Of a stretch of DNA of 64,000 nt, positions 25,687 to 33,922 are shown piece after piece. A program made the position numbers and the translations under genes. The number at the start of each line of letters is the position of its first letter. Position 1 is the stretch's first letter. The DNA is from Saprospiraceae bacterium (GTDB lineage Bacteria; Bacteroidota; Bacteroidia; Chitinophagales; Saprospiraceae), in NCBI GenBank assembly GCA_022844565.1, contig JALHLK010000003.1:1-64000 (forward strand). Reading direction: 5' to 3'. The notes beneath the pieces were generated by a model. The model was given only the letters and a program-made list of their open reading frames with translations, had not been told where the DNA came from and did not search any database.

Positions 25687-26298
25687 ATGAATTTTCCTTC
25701 TAAATCTTTAGAAAAGGCGGTGCTCGCAATATCTAGCTTGCCAGGTATTGGTAAGAAAACAGCACTTAGATTGGTACTTCATATGGTACAAGATGAGTTT
25801 AGAAAATCAGAGAATATTGTAAATTCTTTGACCGACTTAAAGATTAATTTGAAGCATTGTAAAAAGTGTCACATCATCGCTGATAAAGACGTCTGCGATA
25901 TTTGCAGCTCCCCTTATCGAAATAAAAGACAAGTTTGTGTAGTAGAATCTCTCCGCGATGTAATGGCGATAGAGGATACGCAACAATTCAATGGAGTATA
26001 CCACATTTTAGGAGGTATTATTTCTCCAATCAATGGTGTAGGTCCATCTGATCTTAATATCGAAAGCTTGCTAATGAGGATAAATGAAGATCAAGTTGAA
26101 GAGCTGATTATGGCAATAAGCCCAACAATAGATGGCGATACTACGATTTTTTATATTTCAAAATTATTGGCTGCCCAGACGATTAAGATTACGACCATAG
26201 CTAGAGGAGTATCTTTTGGTGGAGAGTTGGAATATGCAGATGAGCTCACGCTTGGTAGATCCATTACCACAAGGATACCATACAGTACAAGCAAATGA
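25687..26298 (+). CDS. recR: Recombination mediator protein RecR
   Basis: A 203-residue protein. A helix-hairpin-helix region (SSLPGIGKKTALRLVLHM, about 17-34) is followed by a four-cysteine zinc site (CKKC...CDIC, about 58-75) and a Toprim domain (about 80-175) with VVESLRDVMAIE. It forms ring-like clamps with RecO/RecF in gap repair. Length and order are standard. It overlaps the next gene by 4 bp (ATGA), an unusual but clear coupling with a glycosyltransferase. The upstream 279 bp show no other gene. Confidence 0.96.
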   Translation: MNFPSKSLEKAVLAISSLPGIGKKTALRLVLHMVQDEFRKSENIVNSLTDLKINLKHCKKCHIIADKDVCDICSSPYRNKRQVCVVESLRDVMAIEDTQQFNGVYHILGGIISPINGVGPSDLNIESLLMRINEDQVEELIMAISPTIDGDTTIFYISKLLAAQTIKITTIARGVSFGGELEYADELTLGRSITTRIPYSTSK

Positions 26299-28205
26299 TC
26301 GATTTAAGTATTGTCATAGTCAACTATAATGTTAAGTTTTTTTTAGCGCAATGTATTGCATCCCTATATGAAAGTAGTGATACGCTCAAAAAAGAGATTA
26401 TAGTAGTAGACAATGCTTCGCAAGATGGTTCGGTCGAATTTATTAAAAGGCTTTATCCAACGATCATTTCTATTGAAAATAAAGAAAACTTAGGTTTTAG
26501 CAAAGCAAATAATCAAGCATTTAATATTTGTAATGGAAAATACATTCTCGTATTGAATCCAGACACCATAGTTAGTAAAGATACAATTCAGTTATGTTAT
26601 AATTTTTTGAAGGAGCATAGTGAATATGGGGCAGTGGGTGTAAAAATGGTAGATGGCAAAGGTAATTATCTTCCAGAATCAAAGAGGGGTTTTCCAAATG
26701 TAGGCTCAAGTTTTTTTCGGTTTGCAAATCTTGATAAAATCTTTCCGAAAAGTGTCTTTTTTAACCATTATTATTTGGGTAATTTATCTGAAAATGAAGA
26801 CCAGGATATAGAAGTTTTGACTGGAGCATTTTTATTTACTTCAAAAAGTATCATCAAAGAATTAAAGGGTTTTGATGAAGACTTTTTTATGTACGGTGAA
26901 GATATTGATTTGTCAAAAAGAATCTTTGAGCAAGGGGCCAAGATTAGGTTTCTGGCTTCCACTAGTATCATCCACTTCAAGGGCGAAAGCACTAAAAGGA
27001 ATTCACTGCAATATATTAAGCGATTTTATGGTGCGATGAAAATATATGCTGACAAACATACATCCAGTACCAGCTTGCCATTGGTAAAAGTAATGCTGAC
27101 GTTATCGATTATTTTCCTAGCTTTCTACAATGGAGTTAAGCTATTTTTGAAAAATAGTTTTGAATTGATCGTAGCATTTTTGATGACCTTTCTAAGTTTT
27201 GTGTTGACAAAAAGTTTGTGGGCGAGATACTATTTTGGTAATTCATCATATTTCGATGATCAAATATATGTCAATTTGATAGGTTATAGTGTGATCACCG
27301 TCTTATGTATTTGGTTTATGGGGTGGTTTGATAAAGTTTTTAAGGCCAAGTATTTGATAGTGGGCACAGTACTTGCACTTTTTATTTTGTTATCTATTTA
27401 TGCAATTCTTCCAGAACACCTAAGATATAGTAGGGCAGTTATTTTTATAGGACTTTTCTTTTCAAGTATATTTTATTGGATATACAAATTTTTTAAAAAC
27501 AGTTGGTTCAACAAAAAAAAATCAATGCTCTTCGTATCAAACATGATCAATAAGCCTAAACTTACATCGATCATAGACAAAAGAATTAAAAATTATACCA
27601 TTTTAGGCTTTGTCCATCCAACAGAAGGAAATACTGACATAAAATATTTAGAAAATATAGATCAACTCAATCGAATAGTTACAGATCACCAACCTGACTA
27701 CATCGTATTTGATGTCAAAGCTATCGGTATGAATAAGCTGTCCAAGTATATGACTACACCAGGATCACAGGTAAAATATTTATTGGCAAGTATTGATGAA
27801 AGTACATTCATCGAAACAAGTACAAGTAAAGAAAAAAGCGAAATTTGGGAAATAGACCCTTTGTACAATCTTGCAAAGCCACTTTATCGTCGTATGAAAA
27901 GGACTTTAGATTTTCTCGTTGGCTTATTGATGCTGGTTAGTACACCAATATTCATTTTTTTGCGAGATCATTGGTTTAACCATTCAAAACAACTCATCTT
28001 GGGCCAAAAAACCATTGTGGGCTACAGTCAATATCAAATAAATTTACCCATATTGCCTTCAGGAATTTATACTTCAAAATCTTTGATAGGACAAGTGGTC
28101 GGTGACGAAATTGTAGATTCGGAATTAAAATCCGATCTTTGCTATGCTAAATATTATCATCCCTGGATTGATGTTAATTTAATCATCAGAAGCTTTATAA
28201 AATGA
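26295..28205 (+). CDS. GT2 glycosyltransferase fused to a membrane sugar-transferase-like module
   Basis: A 636-residue protein. Residues 1-235 form a GT-A family 2 domain with VIVNYNV, VVDNASQDGS, the LNPDT metal motif and the acceptor-side MYGEDIDLSKR. Residues of about 265-400 contain several hydrophobic segments. The region of about 410-520 resembles the nucleotide-binding-like domain preceding polyprenyl-phosphate sugar transferases. It is followed by RRMKRTLDFLVGLLMLVSTPIF, reminiscent of the WcaJ/WbaP membrane anchor. The catalytic part of that second enzyme appears absent. It probably builds cell-envelope glycan. It overlaps recR and the amidohydrolase by 4 bp each. Confidence 0.8.
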   Translation: MIDLSIVIVNYNVKFFLAQCIASLYESSDTLKKEIIVVDNASQDGSVEFIKRLYPTIISIENKENLGFSKANNQAFNICNGKYILVLNPDTIVSKDTIQLCYNFLKEHSEYGAVGVKMVDGKGNYLPESKRGFPNVGSSFFRFANLDKIFPKSVFFNHYYLGNLSENEDQDIEVLTGAFLFTSKSIIKELKGFDEDFFMYGEDIDLSKRIFEQGAKIRFLASTSIIHFKGESTKRNSLQYIKRFYGAMKIYADKHTSSTSLPLVKVMLTLSIIFLAFYNGVKLFLKNSFELIVAFLMTFLSFVLTKSLWARYYFGNSSYFDDQIYVNLIGYSVITVLCIWFMGWFDKVFKAKYLIVGTVLALFILLSIYAILPEHLRYSRAVIFIGLFFSSIFYWIYKFFKNSWFNKKKSMLFVSNMINKPKLTSIIDKRIKNYTILGFVHPTEGNTDIKYLENIDQLNRIVTDHQPDYIVFDVKAIGMNKLSKYMTTPGSQVKYLLASIDESTFIETSTSKEKSEIWEIDPLYNLAKPLYRRMKRTLDFLVGLLMLVSTPIFIFLRDHWFNHSKQLILGQKTIVGYSQYQINLPILPSGIYTSKSLIGQVVGDEIVDSELKSDLCYAKYYHPWIDVNLIIRSFIK

Positions 28206-29383
28206 AAATGGATTTAAGAAATAAAATAAAACAACTTGCAACTCAATACAAGTCAGAAGTCATTGAAATAAGAAGACATCTACACCAATATCCAGAACTC
28301 TCGTTTGAAGAAGTGGAAACTGCTAATTTTATTAAATCAAAATTGGATGACAAAGGTATAATCTATACAAGTGGATGGGCGGGTCATGGCATAGTAGCTA
28401 CTATTACAGGACCCCATGCAGGACCGCGTAGAGCTTTCAGGGCAGATATGGATGCCTTACCCATACAAGAAGAAGGCGACAAAGTATACAAATCACAAAA
28501 CCATGGTAAAATGCATGCTTGTGGACATGATGTTCACTCAGCATCATTGCTTGGGGCACTTTTTATCATCAATGAATTGAAAGACGACTTGCATGGCTCG
28601 ATTGACTTCATATTCCAACCTGGCGAAGAAAAACATCCAGGAGGAGCTTCAATAATGCTAAAAGAAGAAGCTTTAGGAAAAAAATTACCCGACTTCATTC
28701 TGGCACAACATGTATTTCCTTCTTTGGCTGCGGGTAAAGTAGGTATAAAATCTGGGCAGTTTATGGCTTCTGCTGATGAGATATATATTACCGTACAGGG
28801 TAAAGGTGGGCATGCAGCAACACCTCACTTGGCAGTGGACACCATCTTAATTACAGCTCATATCATCACAGCTTTGCAGCAAATCATCAGCAGGAATGTG
28901 GATCCAACCTCCCCATCTGTATTGACGATAGGTAAAATCAATTCTACTGGAGGAGCGACCAATATTATTCCTAGTGAAGTAAAGTTAGAAGGTACATTTA
29001 GAGCACTCGATGAAGAGTGGAGACTAAAAGCACATCAACTAATTAGAACAACATGTGAAAATATAGCAATAGCAATGGGTGGTACTTGTGAGGTAAATAT
29101 TTTGGTAGGTTATCCAAGTCTAATAAATGATGAAAAAGTAACCAATGAAATCAAGGCCAAAATGACTGAATATTTAGGTGCTGACAATGTTGTTGATCTT
29201 CCTGTAAGATTAACGGCAGAAGATTTTGCATATTTTTCACAGCAGGCACCAAGTTGCTTTTATCGCTTAGGTACAGGGAATGTGAATAAAGGGATTACAA
29301 GCCAAGTACATACACCGACCTTCGACATTGATGAAGATGCTTTAGAAATCGGTATTGGCCTAGCTGCTTACTTAATATACTAA
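28202..29383 (+). CDS. M20D-family amidohydrolase (N-acyl amino acid hydrolase)
   Basis: A 393-residue metallo-amidohydrolase of the IAA-amino acid/N-acyl-L-amino acid hydrolase family. Metal-binding motifs are seen in RADMDALPIQEE, MHACGHDVHSASLLGA (Cys-Gly-His-Asp-x-His) and FQPGEEKHPGG. The dimerisation domain is inserted at about 180-300 (GKGGHAATPHLAVDT). It hydrolyses N-acyl amino acids or related amides in the cytoplasm; no signal peptide is visible. It starts within the stop of the glycosyltransferase gene (ATGA). Its last 12 bp overlap the convergent TetR gene. Confidence 0.9.
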   Translation: MKMDLRNKIKQLATQYKSEVIEIRRHLHQYPELSFEEVETANFIKSKLDDKGIIYTSGWAGHGIVATITGPHAGPRRAFRADMDALPIQEEGDKVYKSQNHGKMHACGHDVHSASLLGALFIINELKDDLHGSIDFIFQPGEEKHPGGASIMLKEEALGKKLPDFILAQHVFPSLAAGKVGIKSGQFMASADEIYITVQGKGGHAATPHLAVDTILITAHIITALQQIISRNVDPTSPSVLTIGKINSTGGATNIIPSEVKLEGTFRALDEEWRLKAHQLIRTTCENIAIAMGGTCEVNILVGYPSLINDEKVTNEIKAKMTEYLGADNVVDLPVRLTAEDFAYFSQQAPSCFYRLGTGNVNKGITSQVHTPTFDIDEDALEIGIGLAAYLIY

Positions 29384-30088
29384 TACCCCTTTTGGAACTG
29401 TTTTAGAAGTATATCTAATTACTAGTTGATCAAGGTAGTGACCTAAGAGTTCGAATAAGTCATTGTCAATATCCTCTGTAAACTTTAAATCTGTCAGCTT
29501 AGGAAGATGTTCCGCATTGTGTTTTGTATTTAATGCCATCGAAAATAACAAATTTGCTGTATTTTTTGGATATGGGTAGGAAGGATTAATTTCTTGAATA
29601 AGCCCACATATTGATAGACTTATTTCTTTATAAGCTTTGTAAAATCCTAAAGCATTTTCTTCGTCTACACTTTTACTTTGTGAAATCGCAGCACCTTCAA
29701 GGAGAACAATTTTGTATAAAATATCCTCATCTACGTAATCCGTATTTAAATCCCTCTGTGAGGAGGTAATGATTACGTAAAAAATCTTTTTAAGTTTGGT
29801 AATTGGATCTTCAATATTTGAGGTAGAAAACTCAATTCTAGCCTTCACATATTCCCAATAATAATTTACTAAATAATGTAGTAATAGGTGTTTGTTCTCA
29901 AAATATCTGTAAATGGAGGCTTCGGTACTTTGTATGCGTTCAGCTAATTTTTTAAAAGTAAAAGAAGTGATGCCCATTTCTTCAATCATGATAATGCTAT
30001 TCTTAAGAATATTCTTACCTAATTCAGACATCTGAGGGTCTTTGGTATATAAATGTTCGTTTACTTTTATATGTATTGCTATACTCAT
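29372..30088 (-). CDS. TetR/AcrR-family transcriptional regulator
   Basis: A 238-residue regulator. The helix-turn-helix lies at about 20-75 (ILKNSIIMIEEMGITSFTFKKLAERIQSTEASIYRYFENKHLLLHYLV), the canonical TetR pattern ending in YRYFxNK. The C-terminal ligand domain is helical and not assignable. Its ATG overlaps the stop of the ECF sigma gene (TAATG), so the two are translationally coupled. This pairing is uncommon and hints that the TetR protein modulates the sigma factor's regulon. Its 3' end overlaps the amidohydrolase gene on the other strand by 12 bp. Confidence 0.9.
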   Translation of the reverse strand: MSIAIHIKVNEHLYTKDPQMSELGKNILKNSIIMIEEMGITSFTFKKLAERIQSTEASIYRYFENKHLLLHYLVNYYWEYVKARIEFSTSNIEDPITKLKKIFYVIITSSQRDLNTDYVDEDILYKIVLLEGAAISQSKSVDEENALGFYKAYKEISLSICGLIQEINPSYPYPKNTANLLFSMALNTKHNAEHLPKLTDLKFTEDIDNDLFELLGHYLDQLVIRYTSKTVPKGVLVY

Positions 30089-30621
30089 TATGCTATCAAC
30101 TCTTCTTTATGATTAATTTTAAAAAATCCTTTCACTTTATGTTGTAACAATTTTCTGGCCTGAAAGATGCGACTTTTTACTGTTCCAAGTGGAATATTTA
30201 ATTCTTCCGCTACTTCTTCATATTTATGCCCTTGCCACATCATAACGAATGGAACCTTTAAATCGTGATCAAGTTGATTAATTATAGTGTGGAGTTCCTC
30301 CATCATCATGTCAGTTTCTCCTTGATTTTTTGCAGCAGTATTGTTGTTTTCTATTATAAAACTGTGGACGTCTCCATTAGGACTTGTTTGTATTTTCTTG
30401 CTTCTACGATAATTATTAATAAAAGAGTTTTTCATAATCGTAGACAACCAAGCCTTAATATTTGAGCCAGGAACAAATTTATCCTTATGCTTCATAGCTC
30501 GATAAATTGTTTCTTGAAAAAGATCTGATGCGTCCTCTTTGTTCTTGGTTAATTTTAAAGCAAACATTCTTAAATAATGTTGATTCGTATCTAAATTAGT
30601 TTGAAAAGTACACGTATTCAT
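30088..30621 (-). CDS. ECF RNA polymerase sigma factor
   Basis: The ATG at 30621 is chosen (177 residues) because family homology begins at about YLRMFALKLTKNKEDA. An in-frame ATG 72 bp upstream adds only a low-complexity stretch. Region 2 includes ASDLFQETIYRAMKH and region 2.4 LSTIMKNSFINNYRR. Region 4 includes HKYEEVAEELNIPLGTVKSRIFQARKLL. It directs RNA polymerase to a stress or environmental regulon. No anti-sigma gene follows; instead a TetR gene is coupled by TAATG. The 214 bp upstream separate it from the divergent Mrp operon. Confidence 0.9.
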   Translation of the reverse strand: MNTCTFQTNLDTNQHYLRMFALKLTKNKEDASDLFQETIYRAMKHKDKFVPGSNIKAWLSTIMKNSFINNYRRSKKIQTSPNGDVHSFIIENNNTAAKNQGETDMMMEELHTIINQLDHDLKVPFVMMWQGHKYEEVAEELNIPLGTVKSRIFQARKLLQHKVKGFFKINHKEELIA

Positions 30622-30826
30622 ATTATTTGTTTTATTTTTAATGTTATAAATGGTAGTAATACTATTATTGACAAAAGTAATAAATAATTTCATTACTTAT
30701 AATTTTTTAATAATTATTTAAGAAAAATCTTTTTAGTTCCTAATAGAACTTTAAGATAAATGGAGCTTGAGCTTTGTTCTTATGTAATGATTGTCTTTAA
30801 AATTAAATTAGTTCCTATGTTTTTTA

Positions 30827-30834
30827 TAATTTTG
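30827..30834 (+). promoter_or_regulatory. Candidate -7 element upstream of the conserved protein/Mrp operon
   Basis: TAATTTTG fits TAnnTTTG, 73 bp upstream of the ATG at 30908. It lies in the divergent gap between the sigma factor and this operon. Confidence 0.4.
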
Positions 30835-30907
30835 CAGGATCTAAGAGGCTTAATTGTGAAATAAAATTTTGAGCATCTCCTTTCTAAATCATAAAAGGTA
30901 AATTTAT

Positions 30908-31396
30908 ATGAAAGCAAATTTTGAAGATCTTTCTGAACAATCAAAACTTTGGATTTATTCGGCTGATCGATTCTTAAATGATGAAGAAAGTTTGATTATT
31001 GAAAATGAACTATCTACTTTTTTGAACGAATGGAATGCCCACGGTAGTCCAATCTTAAATTTTGGTAAACTCTATCACAAAAGGTTTTTAGTCATTTTTG
31101 CTGATGAAACCAAATCCTATGCAAGTGGCTGTTCGATAGACAAATCTGTACATTTTATAGAGTATATAGGGCAAAAATTAGGTATAGATTGGTTTAATAG
31201 GTTGCAGTTTCAATATATAAAAGATGATAAAGTAATTGCCATTAACGGTGCAAGTGATTTAAAAGATTTGATCAAAAATCAAGAAATTTCAGGTGATACC
31301 TTAATTTTTGATAATACGATAAAAGATAAGGGGCAATTTGAGAAAGAATGGACAAAGCCCTTGAAGGAAAGTTGGTTAAAACGATATTTAAAATGA
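30908..31396 (+). CDS. Conserved Bacteroidota protein of unknown function
   Basis: A 162-residue soluble protein. Related proteins are often labelled 'ABC transporter ATPase', but no Walker A, signature or Walker B motif is present, so that label is not supported. Recognisable features are LWIYSADRFL, FLNEWNAHG and ASGCSIDKSVHFIEYIG, the last with a conserved-looking Cys. It precedes the Mrp gene with a 4-bp ATGA overlap, a steady arrangement that suggests a linked role, perhaps in iron-sulfur metabolism (inference). Confidence 0.75.
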   Translation: MKANFEDLSEQSKLWIYSADRFLNDEESLIIENELSTFLNEWNAHGSPILNFGKLYHKRFLVIFADETKSYASGCSIDKSVHFIEYIGQKLGIDWFNRLQFQYIKDDKVIAINGASDLKDLIKNQEISGDTLIFDNTIKDKGQFEKEWTKPLKESWLKRYLK

Positions 31397-32484
31397 TAGA
31401 TAATAATAAAGTAGTAGAAGCGCTCAAAAAGGTAAAAGATCCTAAATCTGGTGTGGATATCATCAAAGCTAAGATGGTCGAGGACTTGAAAATAGAGGGT
31501 GATCAAGTGACATTTAGTATCGTGCTTAAAAGTAATGATAATGATGTAAAATCATCACTCAACTTTGCATGTATCTCGGAGATTCAAGCCATTTACCCAA
31601 ACGCAGATGTAAATATCCACCTAAAAATCAAATCAGATTATGCTGATGATAACACAAGCATACTCCCACAAGTAAAAAACATTATTGCTATAGCCTCGGG
31701 CAAAGGTGGTGTTGGTAAAAGCACCGTGGCTGTAAATCTTGCAGCTACACTTGCTAAGAAAGGTGCGAAAGTAGGAATTCTAGACGCGGATGTTTACGGC
31801 CCCAGTATTCCTACGATGCTAGGACTAAAAGGCGAAAGACCACGAATTGAAATTCTTTACGGCAAACATAAAATTGTGCCCCTTCAAGCGCATGGACTGT
31901 CGGTCATGTCTATCGGTTTTATTGTAGAACCAGAACAAGCAGTTGTACTCAGAGGGCCCCGACTTGGTGGACTCATCAGACAGTTTATCCAAGACTGTTT
32001 GTGGCCTGTCTTAGATTATCTTATTATCGACCTTCCTCCAGGCACAGGTGATGTACAGCTTACCCTCGTTCAGACGGTACCTGTCACTGGAGTAGTAATG
32101 GTGACAACTCCACAAGAGATAGCACTTATCGATGCAGTAAAAGCTATGAATATGTTTTTACTTCCCAATATCAATGTGCCAATAATCGGTGTAGTAGAAA
32201 ATATGTCTTGGTTTACCCCAGAGGAATTGCCCGATAACAAATACTACATCTTTGGTCAAGGTGGAGGAAAAACATTAGCCAAACAAGCAAATGCAGTATT
32301 GTTGGGCCAAATACCTTTGGTACAAAGCATCAGAGAGGGAGGAGACAATGGTACACCTATTGCTTTGCAAGAAGGACATATAGCGGCTAGCTACTATGAT
32401 TCACTCGCTACTAAGTTTGCACAGCAAGTGTATGTTAGGAATGAGTCATTGGAGCCTACGAGGATTGTGCATATGAAGGAGTGA
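31393..32484 (+). CDS. mrp: Mrp/NBP35-family iron-sulfur cluster carrier ATPase
   Basis: The ATG at 31393 overlaps the upstream stop (ATGA) and opens directly into the MIP18/DUF59 domain. A longer in-frame start at 31348 would overlap the previous gene by 49 bp. The product is 363 residues: DUF59 at about 1-90, then a ParA/MinD-type P-loop domain with the deviant Walker A GKGGVGKS (about 103-110), IDLPPGTGDVQLT and the Mrp motif VVENMSW. The CxxC often found in this family is not seen, which is common in some branches. It transfers Fe-S clusters to apoproteins. Confidence 0.93.
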   Translation: MIDNNKVVEALKKVKDPKSGVDIIKAKMVEDLKIEGDQVTFSIVLKSNDNDVKSSLNFACISEIQAIYPNADVNIHLKIKSDYADDNTSILPQVKNIIAIASGKGGVGKSTVAVNLAATLAKKGAKVGILDADVYGPSIPTMLGLKGERPRIEILYGKHKIVPLQAHGLSVMSIGFIVEPEQAVVLRGPRLGGLIRQFIQDCLWPVLDYLIIDLPPGTGDVQLTLVQTVPVTGVVMVTTPQEIALIDAVKAMNMFLLPNINVPIIGVVENMSWFTPEELPDNKYYIFGQGGGKTLAKQANAVLLGQIPLVQSIREGGDNGTPIALQEGHIAASYYDSLATKFAQQVYVRNESLEPTRIVHMKE

Positions 32485-32525
32485 TGAAAAGAATATAGCA
32501 TTATAAAGCATTAGCCGTAGACAAA

Positions 32526-32569
32526 GTAACATTTGTAACAATCATTAATAAGCTCACGCATTATTTTTG
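32526..32569 (+). promoter_or_regulatory. Crp/Fnr-type dyad plus -7 element of the SQR promoter
   Basis: GTAACA-TT-TGTAAC (32526-32539) is a dyad. TATTTTTG (32562-32569) fits TAnnTTTG. The dyad centre is 29.5 bp upstream of the first base of the -7 element. The same motif and spacing occur at 33816 and 36489. Confidence 0.6.
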
Positions 32570-32592
32570 ACCCTAATAAAAATTCAAAACAA

Positions 32593-33786
32593 ATGTCACA
32601 TTATCAAGTATTGGTTGTCGGTGGGGGCAATGCAGGTATCTCCATTAGTGCATATCTAAAAAATCAACGACCTGACCTACAAATAGCAATTGTCGATCCA
32701 TCAGAAAAACATTATTACCAACCCGCTTGGACACTTGTGGGAGCTGGGACTTTTGATATACAAAAAACCGAAAGAAATCAGAAAAACTATATTCCTAAAG
32801 GCGTTACTTGGATCAAACAGAGATGTGTATCGTTTCAACCGGATGACAACCAAGTAACCATTGGAGATGGTAGTCAAGTAAGCTACGATTATATGGTAGT
32901 TTGCCCAGGCATTCAATTGGACTGGGGAGCAGTCAAAGGTTTGGAAGAAAATTTGGGTAAAAATGGTGTTTGTAGTAACTACAGCTTTCAAACAGCCACG
33001 TATACATTCGAATGTATCAAAAATCTAAAGGGTGGCAATGCAATTTTTCACAATCCACATACCCCTGTCAAATGTGGAGGTGCTCCCCATAAAATTATGT
33101 ATATGGCAGCTGATTACTTTAGAAAACATGGTATTTTAAATAAAGTAAATATTGAATATTGGAGTGGGGCAGCAAGGCTTTTTGCAGTTGACAAATATGA
33201 GCAAACATTACTCAAAGTAGTAAAAAAAGGAAATATCAAACTCAATTTTAACTACAAATTACTTGAAATAGACGGGGTAAATAAAAAGGCAATTTTTGAA
33301 GGTTTTGCAGATAGTAATAAAGATCAAAAAGTAGAGGTAGCTTACGATATGATCCATGTGACACCTCCTCAATCGGCTCCAGACTTCATCAAGCAAAGTC
33401 CATTGGTCAATGCAGCTGGATGGGTAGATGTCAATGTAAACACCTTACAACACAATAAATATGCAAATATCTTTTCATTAGGAGATGCTGCTGGATTACC
33501 CATATCAAAGACAGGCGCAGCCATAAGAAAGCAAATGCCAGTTGCAGCAAATAACCTTTTATCTTTGCTTGACAAAAAAGCGTTAGATCAAGAATATACA
33601 GGATATACTTCTTGCCCACTTGTCACGGGTTATGGGAAGTTAGTACTTGCAGAGTTTGACTACAATAATGAACCACAAGAGACTTTCCCATTTGATCAAA
33701 GCAAAGAAAGATGGTCTATGTATCAATTAAAAAAACATGTACTTCCAAGAATGTATTGGAATGGAATTTTGAAAGGAAAAATGTGA
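32593..33786 (+). CDS. sqr: Sulfide:quinone oxidoreductase (SQOR/type II-like)
   Basis: A 397-residue flavoprotein of the FCC/SQR group. The FAD-binding GGGNAG is at about 10-15, and the second FAD site is ANIFSLGDAAGLP (about 291-303). Two cysteines lie in family positions: C161 in VKCGGAPHK and C341 in TSCPLVTGYGKL. They correspond to the pair that carries the trisulfide in mitochondrial-type SQR. There is no signal peptide; the enzyme is a peripheral membrane protein that oxidises sulfide to persulfide and reduces quinone. It opens the sulfur locus under its own dyad-bearing promoter. Confidence 0.92.
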   Translation: MSHYQVLVVGGGNAGISISAYLKNQRPDLQIAIVDPSEKHYYQPAWTLVGAGTFDIQKTERNQKNYIPKGVTWIKQRCVSFQPDDNQVTIGDGSQVSYDYMVVCPGIQLDWGAVKGLEENLGKNGVCSNYSFQTATYTFECIKNLKGGNAIFHNPHTPVKCGGAPHKIMYMAADYFRKHGILNKVNIEYWSGAARLFAVDKYEQTLLKVVKKGNIKLNFNYKLLEIDGVNKKAIFEGFADSNKDQKVEVAYDMIHVTPPQSAPDFIKQSPLVNAAGWVDVNVNTLQHNKYANIFSLGDAAGLPISKTGAAIRKQMPVAANNLLSLLDKKALDQEYTGYTSCPLVTGYGKLVLAEFDYNNEPQETFPFDQSKERWSMYQLKKHVLPRMYWNGILKGKM

Positions 33787-33815
33787 ATGTCACAAATTGC
33801 GTTATTTTGGAATAA

Positions 33816-33866
33816 GTAACAAATGTTGCCAATGGTGCATATTGGATGGATATATCTTTGCACCAT
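33816..33866 (+). promoter_or_regulatory. Crp/Fnr-type dyad, -7 element and inverted repeat of the dioxygenase promoter
   Basis: GTAACA-AA-TGTTGC (33816-33829) is followed by TATCTTTG (33853-33860). The dyad centre is 30.5 bp upstream of the -7 element, near -43 relative to the expected start site. An 8-bp inverted repeat ATGGTGCA/TGCACCAT (33832-33839 and 33859-33866) brackets the -7 element and could form an additional operator or a hairpin. Confidence 0.6.
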
Positions 33867-33922
33867 CAAAATTACTTAGAAGGTAATACTACATTAATTC
33901 ACAAATTAAATTTTTAATAATT

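Noticed and set aside
31348-31392. Upstream start for the Mrp gene
   Set aside because: It would overlap the previous gene by 49 bp. The ATG at 31393 gives the usual ATGA overlap and a standard N-terminus.
30908-31396. 'ABC transporter ATPase' label
   Set aside because: No Walker A, signature or Walker B motif is seen in the sequence.
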